In this document: positions 1 to 43,239 of the stretch, one piece after another
Layout: every line of letters begins with the position of its first letter
Position numbering within the stretch: the stretch's first letter is position 1
Origin: Zygaena filipendulae
Lineage: Eukaryota; Arthropoda; Insecta; Lepidoptera; Zygaenidae
Direction: 5' to 3'
NCBI GenBank assembly: GCA_907165275.2
Contig: OU015653.1
Location: 6,292,001-6,356,000 of the forward strand
DNA: 64,000 nt
Notes under the pieces: generated by a model
What the model was told of the DNA's origin: nothing
Databases searched by the model: none
The model's input: only the letters and a program-made list of their open reading frames with translations
Made by a program: the position numbers and the translations under genes

Positions 1-696
1 TGGCAGCGTCTTCCCTTAGCTGAATGCAAGATTGATGAACAGTTTCACTAATAATGCAACGTCTTCTTCTTCTTCTTTAATAATGGCGTTACTGTCGTAA
101 TTATAATTTACCAACGACAATTTACTACGACTTAGTAGGTAATAAAAATCTCTTCATTAATACAACCAAAATGCAACGTCAATTTCGGGCATTCTGTCGC
201 TGTCATCATAGTCGTTAGTTAATAATTATTTTCTTCAATCATTTCTTTGCGACATCATTGCATGTCCGTACCTACTTTGTAGGTGCCCTAAATTAGAAAT
301 ATTAAAAAATGCTTAAAAAATGCACTGCAAAAATGATGAATGTCATCTCTCAAGTTGGACAAAGCAAGGCACATGCGGAGGTACAAAATTTCTCTAAAAT
401 CAGTGCAGTAGTTTTGGAGATTAGCGTGGACAATCATCGTGACATGAGAACTTTTATATTATATACAGGTATACAGGATAGGTATAGGTTACATACAGGA
501 TTATTAAGTGTTTATTTAGTTTATTTCATTAACAATCAAAATTATTATTCTGAAGTAACAATTGAAATTGATTATAAGTACTCGATACCAATATAGGAAA
601 TAAAATATGGTCAATAACTTCCATTTGTTAGCAACTAAACTATTTATAGTAGGTTAACATTACCGAAAAATAATTGGGTATTTACTTACCGGGATA

Positions 697-985
697 TGAA
701 AATCAAAATTCTAATTAGTCCGTCAGTTAGAAAATAAAAAAATAATAGGACGTATTTTTTGCTTTTTCAAATTAATGGAAAATAAACGTACATAGATAGC
801 ATTAAAGTTTAGGGTGGGGGACTCGTGACGTCATTATTTGGTATTGGGTACAAACTGCCACGGGTTGCGAGGTCACGCGAAATTTCAACTCAATGTACCT
901 ACCTATCGCCGTTATTTTTTGATTACGAAAAAAAGAACAATACGTGTCCAATATTTTTTTAATCTACACGACGGCCAAAAAAAAG
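697..985 (+). repeat. Repeat family R1, copy 1
   Basis: A ~290 bp unit opening GAAAATCAAAATTCTAATTA, with TTAAAGTTTAGGGTGGGGGA and CTCGTGACGTCA inside, ending near CCAATATTTTTTTAATCTAC. The same order recurs at 3816-4151 and 5208-5480, and a fragment lies at 20592-20628. No coding capacity; MITE-like. Confidence 0.75.
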
Positions 986-1155
986 GATCAGGCACTTATC
1001 GTTCACGAGGAAAGATATTGCAATCCTTGTTTTTGTTTTAAACATAGAGTTGGCTTTACACTTGGTTGTTTTCGATTTCATTTCAACATCCATATCTATT
1101 ACAACATCAATCAAACTCTCTCTCTGGTTCTTTGTGTTTTTAATATTTTCGTCCG

Positions 1156-1324
1156 TTAGTAAATTCCATAGCGTAAAAACTTCTTATACATCATATTATT
1201 ATTTTGTGGATATAGTCTATAATTAATTAATTATTCTCTTATTTGTGCTTTTTGAAGATAAATAAAAGGAATAACAGACTGCATCCACAAAATGATATAT
1301 AAGAAAAGCTACGGAATTTACTAA
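1156..1324. repeat. 169-bp inverted-repeat (MITE-like) element
   Basis: Left end TTAGTAAATTCCATAGCGT and right end AGCTACGGAATTTACTAA pair as imperfect arms of about 50 bp (also TTTTGTGGAT with ATCCACAAAA). Lies in a DGK intron or upstream DNA. No clear target duplication. Confidence 0.7.
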
Positions 1325-1545
1325 CAAAAAAAATATTAAAAACGCAACGATAATAATCAATCAAAAGGGCTGAAGGTTTATGTTCTCCTGACGGATATAT
1401 AATTTTTTCCAGCTTTCGGATTGATTTTCCGAAAAATTCTCAGTTTTTGTTAACATGTTAAAAGAAAACGTAATTTTCAAGTATCTCGGATCACTTCGAC
1501 TGTCATTTAGTTTTGTATTCGTAATTAGAAGATCGACATAAACCA

Positions 1546-1747
1546 CTAGCTGCCCCCCGCGGTTTCACCCGCGGTAATTTCAGAGTTCCCGCGGGAATTC
1601 CAGGATAAACTATACTTATAAACCTTCATTTTGAATGACTCCATCTATTAAAAAAAACGCATCAAAATCCGTTGCGTAATTTTAAACATCTAAGCATAAA
1701 GGGCAGACAGACAGCGGGAAGTGACTTTGTTTTATACTATGTAGTGA
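1546..1747 (-). mobile_element. Helitron-like non-autonomous element (family H), full copy
   Basis: Read on the minus strand it starts TCACTACATAGTATAAAAC, ends with the hairpin CCGCGGGTGAAACCGCGG, GGGGGCAG and CTAG, and is flanked by A before TC and T after CTAG. Ends 31 bp before the first DGK exon. Confidence 0.75.
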
Positions 1748-1778
1748 TTTAACATATGCTTTTTTTTCTTCTAAACAG

Positions 1779-32264
<30,486 letters not shown>

Positions 32265-32693
32265 AATCAAAGCTTTTTTAGAAGCGAAGCATGAGCGTTC
32301 TTCACCACAAAACTGAGCGCTTAAAGGGTTCGCTTCTTAAAAGCTTAGGTACATTTTATAGTTCTTTGGTTGTGTGCTGTGACGTAGACGTATACTCGAG
32401 TCTTATCCTAAGCAAATAGTAATATTATTAATAACCAATAATTACTCTCACCGACGTGATATTCAAATCTTTTTATTAAATTAGTTAAGTACGTATCTAC
32501 ATATATAAATTATATTTAACTAAATTATATGCATTGAAATTAAATTTTACTATCACGTTCTTCAAAATCTGTAAATATCACGAAGGGAATTAGAATTTGA
32601 ACACCATTCGAATTTTATTAGTTGGTTATATATACCTACTTACCAATCTACCTTGTAATGTATTAGGGCACTGTAAATAATTTAATCGATTCC

Positions 32694-32699
32694 AATAAA
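32694..32699 (+). other. Candidate polyadenylation signal of the DGK gene
   Basis: AATAAA 430 nt after the DGK stop, followed by T-rich sequence. It is the nearest canonical hexamer I noticed downstream; 3'-end use is not shown. Confidence 0.4.
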
Positions 32700-34180
32700 T
32701 TACCTGTATTATGAATGATCAGTTCAATGCCTTCTCATCGACAGATTCAGCTCAACATAGTATACTTGTAATTCATGTAAACAAACAGGGGAAGTTGCTT
32801 CTCAATATTGATTGGTTGCCTACATATATATGATTGTCTGAAATGGCTCTGTACAAATATGAGTAGGTACTAGCGGCGACCCTCCCTGGAACTTTTAATG
32901 AAATCTCGAAACTTCAAACTTATTTATTAGTAAAAATTTAATTGTGGGTCAAACTTGATAATGTCGACCTTTCTATCTCTCCCTAAACCTACAATACCTA
33001 CTCGGAATAATACCTACCTATAAATAAATATTGCAATTAATACAAGTTTATATGTAGCACCAAACATACAAAAAATACCTACATAATGTGGTTTTTAAGC
33101 CGCACTATGTAGGCATTCAATAGAAAATAAAGTAGCAAAATCAGTTCAGTATTAGTTTTTAACAGTTGAAAAATCAACCACGAACATTATCCAATTATTC
33201 TAAATTAGAATATGAGTCCATTGCTACATTTCACTGAGAATTTTGGGTTTAAATATTTGTATAGGTAGAATTGCTACCAGGGAAGGCGAGACTGGCTACT
33301 TCATTGTATATTTTAAAGATAAACAACTTATTTTTTAATAATTAAAATCGCCTCCCCTAAACTCTCGATGAGCCCTGGCAGTTGAATGGGGCGATAAAAT
33401 TAATTCCTGTAAGTGGATCTTGCAACTTTCTTTTTGATTACATAAATTAATGAAACCTTCATAACTTAATTAGATACCACGCTTAGCCCTATTTCATAGT
33501 TTCCTAGAACAGGGTTCCTGACTAGTCAAATATTAATGTATCTATTTAAAATCGATTGTGATTAATCTAGAACGGAGAAATGTCGTATGCCTATCGGTGA
33601 ATGCTGATGTGTAGTACCCAGCCACTTTTAGTCCTACTTATTTCTCTGTTAAACATAAGAAGATATAGGGAAATACACAGCCTCCCTAAATTTTCTTTAT
33701 TTATACTTTACAGAACTCCAATCGTATTTCTATATCACTAAATATATCTATTATATTATTGAAAAGGGACCCAATTATAAAACTTGTTAGGAATTTTAGA
33801 TACTTTATAATTAATCTATCTCAGAAAGTGAATCTGATAATTTAAATCATAAATAATAATATTATTAATTAATTAATTATTATGATAATAATTTGAATAG
33901 GCACTAAAGGTGTTATTACAGAAAAGTTTCAAAAAATCTTTAGGTACCTATTAATTTTTTATGGATTTTATTAGATACCTATACGCGTTCACTTTTTTGT
34001 TATAATACAATAACATTTATTATTAATTATAATGATGATAAAAAAGTCAAATTAATTGTTTGATTTTACCAGGTAATGAAAGAAAATATTAGACTTTTCA
34101 CTGTCTTCATTAACTTTTATAAAAGTGGCAGTAAAGAACATTAAATATTAGCAAACACAGAAGCTGTAGCTAGGTAAGTC
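32700..34180. other. AT-rich intergenic DNA
   Basis: Downstream of the DGK gene. No coding potential, only TACCTA words and an AATTAATTAATTATTATGAT tract near 33860. Confidence 0.6.
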
Positions 34181-34199
34181 TTTTATGAAATGGAATTGC

Positions 34200-34400
34200 C
34201 TTCCACGACAAAGCCTCATTTTGGTAACGTCATTTAAATACTTCGTTCTTAAGAGATATACGCAAAATTTTTTGTTTGTCTCATTACGTTTATGGAATAC
34301 GTTCAGGGAATATATAAATAAAGAATTAACTTTATTGCATCAGTTTATTCAACAAAAATCTGTCTACGATTTTATACAAGTGTACCTACTCCAATTAATT
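34200..34400 (+). pseudogene. Possible non-LTR reverse transcriptase tail
   Basis: An open frame reads RYTQNFLFVSLRLWNTFREY INK, resembling the RT-N-F-P---RLWN-LP--I pattern that closes many jockey/CR1-like proteins. Too short to be sure. Confidence 0.3.
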
Positions 34401-34557
34401 ACTATAGTTCTTATGTCTCTGAGCTTTCATATATACTATATAGATAATTAACTATAGATAAACCTTACCAAATATCAGATGCTACAATGCTAGAGACTTT
34501 GAATTTTAATTCTTACACCGTTGAACATATTCAATGATCATATCTAGAAATTAAACT

Positions 34558-34616
34558 GATTTTACGTGTTAAATCAGAGCTAGAGAATATTTTACGTGTT
34601 AAATCAGAGCAGAATA
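34558..34616 (+). repeat. Direct duplication of about 25 bp
   Basis: ATTTTACGTGTTAAATCAGA GC occurs twice, separated by TAGAGAAT. Confidence 0.8.
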
Positions 34617-36146
34617 AGTTGGTACATTTTAAGTTATATACGAATACCTAAGACCTAACTCATCTTTAATGTATAGTAAGTAGGTAAGTTGTTTGAGGGA
34701 CTTTTTTGCAGATTACTAATTGGTTTATAATCCGTGATTCTCAATGAAAAATAGGGAGTAAAGACCATAACGACAGAGATTTACATTAAAAACAAAATAT
34801 TTATGTTTTTCGGTACCGTTTTACCTTTACCCTTTACAGGGCAACCCTGATAAGTTACCTTAAATAAAAGTGATGTCGGAATCTTGTGTCATTTGTAATG
34901 CCCGTAACTTGTACAGTAGGTGTACCGAATAGTTTAGTGTTTATCGAATTTACTTGTACTTACTCTTACTCGCTTACGAGCGAACAATGAAAGACAAAGC
35001 TGTGAGAATAATATTATAAAAGTGCGTTCATTTTATCGTTGATACGTTTACTTAAGATGTTATACCCACACCTGCTGTTTTGCTGTATTTAGTGTGTTCA
35101 CTTTTTTGTCGTTGTAGATAGAGTTATTAACATTTTTCAATGTTAGGCCATCGTGCACACCTCTTTAGTTTGTGATGATAGTAAGTCGATAATTTATTAT
35201 GAATTCTTATGATAAGCAGAATAAAGAACGAACTTGTGAAGCACCTTAGATTATAAAATAAAAATCGAATAACAAACGAGATTGTATGAAATAAGTTAGT
35301 AGGTATACATTAGTCCTGTTCTACTTAGGTACTAATCTAGATTTCGTATGTAAATAATGTCTATTTACTATATCGGAGGCCTTCATTCGTATAGAGTATT
35401 TAAATAAAAAGGTTCATATCTTATTTTGTGTGATATCTTATGATGCTATAAGAGGCAAGTCCCTACTACCTAGTATTTCGAGACCAAATTATATCTGATA
35501 TTTTAAATATTTAAACCTAAAATGTGGATTAGTAGGTATTAATTTATTTGGATAAAATAATACAATATTATATTTAACAGATTTTTTTCTTTTTTATTAC
35601 ACAGTTTGCGTATTTCCCAGTAATTTTAAACACTAATTTGGTTTTTTTTCCTAGTAGTACCTTATGAAAAAATTATGAACAGATTTTTGTGCGAGATTTT
35701 TAGTACAAATATAAAAATAATATGAGTGTAGTATAATAATAATAATTTATCTATGAGTCAAATAATATGACTCGATATTCAATGGATAACATAAATTTAT
35801 TGGGATTTTGCACCTCTACTTACTCGTATATAAACACTAATGTTCAATATACCTAATATGCTAGTTTCTGAAATTGTATTGAATTTTTAATGCACCCGCA
35901 GGCCGCACGGCATTAGTCCGCATTAGTTAGTAGGTAATTAATAATTATTAAATTTAAACAGAAATATGGTTGGAAAAGTGCCCTTTTTCGATGTTTAGTA
36001 TATAATATAATACATACATCTAGAATTTTTTCTACCTGCTCGTGTGTTTTTGTTCTTTATAGCTGAGTTAAAATTAATAAGTACCTACCTAGGTATATTG
36101 ATCCATATTCCATATAATGACCGGAAAATTTCGATGCCGAGCTTTA

Positions 36147-36431
36147 TCTTAATATATATAAATCACGTGTCACGTTGTTTGTCCGCGATGGACTCCGAAA
36201 CTACTGAACGGATTTTGATAAAATGTTGAACTATTTATAATATGGTCCAACTTAAAAGATAGGATAGTTTTTATCCTGGAATTCCCGCGGGAACTCCGGA
36301 ATTAATGCGGGGAACAGCTAATCACCGTAAACTACTGTCAGAGGTACAAAATAGAACATAGAGTACTTTTTTTCCGGAATTTCCGCGGAAACTCCGAAAT
36401 TACCGCGGATGAAATCGCGGGGGACAGCTAG
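36147..36431 (+). mobile_element. Helitron-like element, full 285-bp copy
   Basis: A^TCTTAATATATATAAATCAC start, core GTCCGCGATGGACTCC, hairpin CCGCGGATGAAATCGCGGGG, GACAG CTAG^T. The best-preserved copy of the subfamily also seen at 13803, 14044 and 15584. Confidence 0.8.
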
Positions 36432-36760
36432 TTTACTTATAAAAACGTGTATACCTACCTACTTAAAGGTAATAATAGATAGTCTGATAGTTTCCCTTTC
36501 CGATTTACTTTCTGATTTAGCGGTAAATAAATACATCCGTATCAAACCCTTGTTTTGGATACCTATTGATATTTATTAAGCTTGGATTGTCAGTGGAAAA
36601 TACCTCTAGACTTTGGCTCCGGAAACCTTACACTGCTGATCTTATGTACCAAAACAAATCTACAAAATAAGTTACATAACGTTTAACGTAACCCACAAAA
36701 TAATTCATACTAAATCATTTAATAAGAAATTTCTATATTATGTACCAAAAAAACCTGTTT

Positions 36761-36790
36761 CTAATTTATAAAATTCATTTTATAAATTAG
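36761..36790. repeat. Short palindrome, 13-bp arms
   Basis: CTAATTTATAAAA, TTCA, TTTTATAAATTAG. Confidence 0.85.
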
Positions 36791-37273
36791 ATGCGTTTTA
36801 ATAGATGTTTTCTTTTTGTTTACTGGGTAATTTTAAAGATATTGCCAATAAAAAAAACTGTACAGAAAATCGAAGCAGTTAAATTTTTTTTTTTTAATTA
36901 AGTAGATATGTACCTACCTATTTTCTAAAATTTTAGTTTTCAAGAAATAAGAAATAATATATTTATATCTATTAATATTTTATAGCTAAGGTATAATCGT
37001 AAAGAAACTCGTAGCGCGAGAAATATCTACTGAAATTTATATGAAAACACCCCTAACAATTCACCTGATGTGGGCAGTAGATGCATGCATAAAATAAGTA
37101 TTTTAAAGCAAATAATAATTCATAATATTTATAGTAAATAATTCAACCAATTTAAGTACGATTGTTCAGAAATCAATTACCTATATTTTACAATTCACAA
37201 TACACCTATCACACAATGAAATTAGGAGAAAATTCTGCTTATAGGTAATTCTGGATTACTTTAAAAACTAACT

Positions 37274-37306
37274 ACTTTCGCTTTAAATTATTTTTAAAGC
37301 GAAAGT
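37274..37306. repeat. Short palindrome, 14-bp arms
   Basis: ACTTTCGCTTTAAA, TTATT, TTTAAAGCGAAAGT. Confidence 0.85.
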
Positions 37307-37484
37307 TGCATGCATTTTTGTTGCATGAAATATTATGACTAATATTATTATACTTTCTCGGGGTGCTGATTTCAGATCTGAAGTCTGATTGTTAGTAACA
37401 GCTTGTTTTTAAGATATAATAATACGCGTTTTTTAAGAAAAATCCATCTTTTATTAAGAAAACCATTAGAAAAACAACCACTCC

Positions 37485-38349
37485 TTATGGTTCACGAGGA
37501 CTGTCTTTAATGCTCCAACAAAATCCGCTATCATGTCAGCATTCCAGTGACCCTGGTAACATTTCTCCATAGTTTGAATGTCTTGATGGACCTATTCCCC
37601 TTGTTCTTCACTCAGATAACCAAGGTTTTCAGGGAAACTACCCAAATGGCTGTGGAGGAAGTGCACCTTGTTGCTCATATTACAACCAAGCTGCTGGAAG
37701 TTGACAACAAGAGTTCAATATGCTCCGCATAGCTCTCATCCTTTTTGTTCGCAGAAAATTTTGTGCAGTCCAATCGAATTCATTCCAGGCCTTTTTTTCA
37801 ATATCAGTCATGTAACTATTAAAGTTTTAATTCTTTATCAACCTTCTTATTTGTATATCATCAAAAAGGGGCTGGGGCTCAGAAGAAATGTCTGGGTTAA
37901 AATCAGTTGTCCCACTTTCGCGTCCCATGTTTCGCTTGTAGAGAGCTTTTTTCTTTTAACTCGTCATCATTTTGTGTAGATGAAGAAGTTTGGGGCGCTG
38001 GGGCATCGCCGGAGTACAGTACTGGTCGGGTAAATAACAGATAATTAATAAATAACATCTTGATGATTGAAGGCTCCCGCCACATCATCGGTGTTTGATA
38101 CTAACCATGGGGTCTTTTCTTATTCTCCCATAATCTCAAAGACTCCACACATGTTTTACATACCATTTGACGGACCCAATACTTGTCACGGGTGTCCAAA
38201 GGGAATTCAAAAAAATCAAAATACACCTGTTTTATGAACTCCGACACACTTAGTCTACAATTTTTTAATGTATTTTCACCACACATAATTACAAAACAGT
38301 TGGGATTGTTTTTACAGATATTTCTCGACTGAACATTGAACATTGTCAT
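37485..38349 (-). pseudogene. Decayed copy of a multicopy arthropod repeat-associated protein
   Basis: Minus-strand order: N-terminal frame 38349-38101 (FNVQSRNICKNNPNCFVIMC, VRQMVCKTCVESLRLW), then MMWREPS and RPVLYSGDAPAPQTSSS, then KKAWNEFDWTAQNF, NKVHFLHSHLGSFPENLGYL, SEEQGE, VHQDIQTMEKCYQGHWNADM. Similar proteins occur in many copies in arthropod and hydra genomes as far as I recall; their function is unknown. The middle is deleted and there are frameshifts and stops, so it is dead. Confidence 0.6.
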
Positions 38350-38609
38350 TGAACAAAAAACTTTTTAAAAAACAGCTCGGTTCATTTGAAGTTTGAATGT
38401 GACTATAGTATGTACAAAAATATGCCTGATAGCTGTATCTCAAAAACTAAAGCTGCTGAAGAAAAAATAAGGGCAGATTTGAAATCAGCAACCTCAAATT
38501 AGTAAACAACAGGCATAAAGTTCCATGCAACAAAAAAAAAAAACAATTTTGTTCCCTTGCGTAATCGTTTAAGTAATCGAGTTTTCGCTTCTTATCATAT
38601 TATTATATA

Positions 38610-39812
38610 GGTTGGCGGAAAAGTCTTTGCACTAGTATGTATAAACAGTAAACTTGTAATAATATCTCTTTGGCTGTACCGACTATAGCTATTTGTATGT
38701 GGCTGGTTTTGATAACATAAAAAAGGTTACATTTCAAAAAAGAAACAAATTAGTAAAATGTTGTTTCCAACAGTTTTTCATTTGTCAAAATGAGTAAATT
38801 TAATGAAATTAAATTCAACGCAAGCAGTGACAAAAAGTGACGTTTATGGACCTAATACAGTGTCAGTCAAAAATCATATATTCATTAACGGCCGGAGTAA
38901 AGATATTATATAATCACTATGAGTTAGTAAGAGTAGCACAAAGTTGGTCTATATGCGCTTTCGTGGAGCAATCAGTATTCAGTAGTTACGACGCGACGAC
39001 GTAACTGAAAAACTGGGAATTGAAAACAGTTTTGACACGTAGTGATTACATAGAACGTCATTGTTTGACCCATTTGAAAAAAGCTAGATACCTACTCAAA
39101 AAATCTCGATATTCGGGTTACACACGAGCTCACTTGAAGAAACCTAATGAACCGTGTACTCAATAAATTAATATATGCGATTCTTTATTGAGACGTAATG
39201 AAACCGAACCGTTTTTAAAAAGTTTATGAAAAGTGGATCACTACACGCGACAAGAACGTCCAAAAAAAGTCGTCAGGTTTCACAGGCGGTGGCAAAACCC
39301 AGGTGAACTTGCAATAAGGTGATGGTGTGTGTATGGTGGGATTGGAAGGGCGTTGTTCATCATGAGCTTTTACCGCCGGGGCAGAACCATCGATTCGGAC
39401 GTCCAACTGATCAGATCAAATAAAAAAAAAACCGCCGGAATTGATCAATAGAAAAGGTGTGACCTTTCATCGTGATAACGCTATCCACTCAGCAAAAATT
39501 AAGAGATATTGGCTGGGAGGTGTTAATGCATTCACTATATTCTTCCTGTTTATTCTACCTGTTTCAGTCTCTTTTAGAATTTTTAGGCAGTGTCAGGTTA
39601 ACATCAAGAAAGAACTGCTAAAACTACTTTCTTGTCGCGTTTATTTGACCAGAAGTCCCAAAATTTCTACAGCAACGGGATCATGACGTCACACTACCTA
39701 GAAGATGGCAAAAGTCATCGTACAAAATGGCACAATTATACTGTAATTAAATGTAAATAAAAAAAATGTCTTGAGTTTTCATATAAAATGCAAAGAAACT
39801 TTTCCCTCACCT
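38610..39812 (+). mobile_element. Dead mariner transposon, ~1.2 kb
   Basis: 5' end GGTTGGCGGAAAAGTCTTTGC and 3' end, inverted, AGGTGAGGGAAAAGTTTCTTTGC, with TA outside both. The interior carries scrambled mariner transposase words in order: WWDWKGVVHHELLPPGQ, NRKGVTFHRDNA-HS, LGWEVLMH-like, and FYSNGIM near the end. Many stops and shifts. Confidence 0.85.
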
Positions 39813-39990
39813 ATTATTATGGTAAATGGTAATTTTGCTCCAAGTAGGTTCACAATTATTTTAAGTAGGTACAATTCTGTAAGTTGTTACTAGGTTTTTA
39901 TTAATTAGTTTTATAGCAATAAGTACACTATTATTTCAAATTTACTATACGTAAAACTCAGAAATTTGCCGTCTGTTACCTATTAGATAA

Positions 39991-40263
39991 ACAGGCTGTC
40001 CTGTAAATCGACGTCAAGCCAGAACCAGGTTAGGCTAAGTCATAACAGCTGTTAACAGAAAAATAAGTATATAAAATCTTTGCTATGCCTATTTAAAAAA
40101 AAGGACAGTCATCAAAAACTGACGAAAGCAATAATTTTGAAAACTTCATTGGCAAAAACTCAAATTTTAAACAGTAATTTTCAGAAACACTCAGGATTAC
40201 ATTTTTCTATTAAGTTAGCCTATCACAGGGTCCTGGCTTGACGTCGATTTACGGGACACCTGT
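39991..40263. mobile_element. 273-bp MITE with ~32-bp terminal inverted repeats
   Basis: Left ACAGGCTGTCCTGTAAATCG, ACGTCAAGCCAG; right CTGGCTTGACGTCGATTTAC, GGGACACCTGT. Three mismatches between arms. No coding frame. Confidence 0.85.
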
Positions 40264-42057
40264 ATATAACATATTATGTTACCAAAATAACATCCATATT
40301 TTCTTTTTATTGTTACATGTATTACAATATTTACATCATTTTCTAAAAAGGTGCGGATTGGTTGGGGGACGATGACAGTTGTAGTTGTATTACGCAATTT
40401 TTTGAATAAATAAAGAGTCAGAGATTTTCCAAGTTCTGTTTAAAGTACCTACTATAATCGTCAGAGGGGGCGAGTGCACCAACTGCCCTCCCCCCCGTAG
40501 ATCCGCGCCTGCGGCTAAAAAGTGAAATAAACATGGAGCTAAACGAAAAATTGAGGGCTCTAGAAATAACAAAAAAAAAAACAAATTCTAATTATTTATT
40601 AACTAAGATAATGTCGTATTTGAGAATAATATGAACCAACTTTGTTTAGACTAATTTAATATAGATACCAAGGAATCCAGGGATACAGATGTACCTATGT
40701 ACCTAAAATACAAGTTGTTTATTAAATTTAGTCTTTTAAGTAGAAAATCGATGACATTAATAAATCATTTTTATCTTTTCAAATTTTTTCAATATTATAT
40801 TTAATGTATAAAATGAAATTGTTAAAGTAATTTAAATATTACATATTTAAAAGCACTATCCGTTATTGTACGTATTTTTGCACTCGAAGTCACTATTTTA
40901 AATAAAATGTATTAAAAGCGGTACACTGAATGAACAATAAATAAATACGACCATTACAAATTATCTTTACTCAAAATACCCCATCCGTATTTCCAATTTT
41001 CTTGCCTCTATTTATCTTGTCTACCATTCCTGAAACGAGCTTCTAACTTTTCATCAAAGGCCTTCGTCATTATTTTAACGCGAAATAAGCATATAGATAG
41101 CAAGGAAAATAATTTTGTATATAATATTACCTATAGTTAGATACAATTAGATACAAGTGAGCTAAAGTTAATTGTCGTTTCCACTTCGCCTTAGCTTAGC
41201 TTAGCTTCTCAGCTTCTCACCTTAGCTTCGTCTTGAATGATAAATGCTTCTCACGTTTCATACACGAACACAATGTTTTTCAACGTATTTGCGGGGGAAA
41301 AACCTCTGTGCTGAGGTTTGTAAATTCAAAAGCACCAATGCGTTAACTTTTACCGCACTATGTCCGTAAATAATATAACAAACATGCGTGCTTAATACGC
41401 TGCATTATAAACCTAAAATGTGTTCAAATGTGAGCCGAATCAAAAAAGAAACACAAGAAAAAAAATACATAAATTGAACTACATAATCATTTGTTCACTA
41501 TTTCACTCATTGATGTAAAGAAAACTTTACGAGTAAATACCTACTATATCAATAGATAGGTAGTAAAGTCACGAAGTTATATCCCAATCTTGAGTGTTGA
41601 AATCCCAAAAATTCAGATATAAAATATAGGTAATGATAATAAATCACTCTCTGAGTTAAACAAATATTTCGACAAAATTCAATTCCCTTATAGAAACAAA
41701 CAACGACAGGCTACTGCTGAACTTCATCATTAGCACCCAAAGCTCGAATCCGACCCCTTTTTAATAAAATATGTATTTCGTACTCCAAAACTTTGTACAG
41801 GTTTGAATTCACTTGTATTTTACTGTTTTAATAAACATTAACTAGATTCTAAAATCCATAATGTGTATATTATTAGTCCATTGTAATTTAGCCGATTTTA
41901 TTGGAATACGTCTTCTATTATTATTAAAATTTTAACTGGCGCCTACCAACCTACCATAGGTACCTACCTACTTAGTTGCATCTGAAACACATAGCTATTC
42001 TAATTATAGTTAAACATGGTTCAATCAAACTAAGATAAAATAAATAAATCGATATTA
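40264..42057. other. AT-rich intergenic DNA
   Basis: No open frame with family resemblance; AT-rich with a TTAGCTTAGCTTAGCTTCTC tract near 41190. Confidence 0.6.
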
Positions 42058-42246
42058 TCTATACTAATATTATCAAAAGGTAAAGTTTATGGGTGCGTGA
42101 ACGCCACCACAAGTTTATGATTTTGTGAGGTTGTAGGGGTAATCTCTGGATCTAAACTGAACCGATTTTGAAAATTCTTTTACCAATAGAATGCTACGGT
42201 GTTCCAGAGTGTCATAGGGTACTTCAAATCGCAGGGGAACAGCTAG
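42058..42246 (+). mobile_element. Helitron-like element, full copy
   Basis: A^TCTATACTAATATTATCAA start, GAGGTTGTAGGGGTAATCTC, end CGCAGGGGAACAG CTAG^T; part of the hairpin is deleted. Confidence 0.7.
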
Positions 42247-43239
42247 TTCCTAAACTATAAAATTTACATAGCCCGTGGGTGAAATCGTTAAACTACTACA
42301 AGAAGTAGGTATAAGAAAATGAACTTAACACGTTTAAGATTCGAAGCGACCATACGGTACGCGTGACCTACGCAGCAAACTTGTTCAACAAACAGGTAGG
42401 TACAGTTAAATAATTCACGTGACCCTAGCCTATTTTTGGTAATCTTCGTGGGCCGTAGAGGGTTTCATTTCCCACAGGCAGTATATCTCTAAGCACCACA
42501 CACCTGATAATAATTTATTTCAAACTATACCAGTTCATACACTATGGAATCTATATAAGAGTTGCCAACCGTCCGGTTTTCTCAGAACATGTCCTCATTT
42601 ATGGAGTGTCCTGGAGTGTCCTGGATACTTTTTAAGTTATGTCATGGGTTTTTAAAGCGTCCTAGTTTTAAAATGGTGAGAAAAGAAAATAACCTGTGTG
42701 GGCGCTCGCCACTCAATCGCATTAATACACATCGCCGCGCGCCGGTATCTTAAGGTTATGACCTCGATCGAGCTGACCAGCTGATGTGTCGCTCGCTGAG
42801 TGCATGGCGCGGACCTTGGGCTTGTATACGTATTCATAGGCGTATATAGGGAAGGGCCGGGTGGGCCGTGCCCACCCCAGGATGGTCTAGTGCCCATCTC
42901 AGGATATTAGGCTACCGATTCGAAATTCTATAATACTGATAACTAACTTCAGACGACTCTTCAAAATAGACTTAGTATTTAAAAGTTTGCACCCGCAACC
43001 CCCCCGATTATATTACCTACTTATTTATTTTTCAATGAAGATGTTGTTAGTACCTACAGAATTTCGCATCGGCCATGGCATGTCAGGGCCTTAGGGGCAA
43101 GGCCCCCCCTGAAAACTAACCCTAGATACGCCGATAATCATATTATATATCTATTACGATAATCAATTCGAGCGGAAGCACCCGGGCCCGTCACGTCCAC
43201 ATGACTTTCCAGCAGCACCGGATTCTCCACCGTCGGCAG

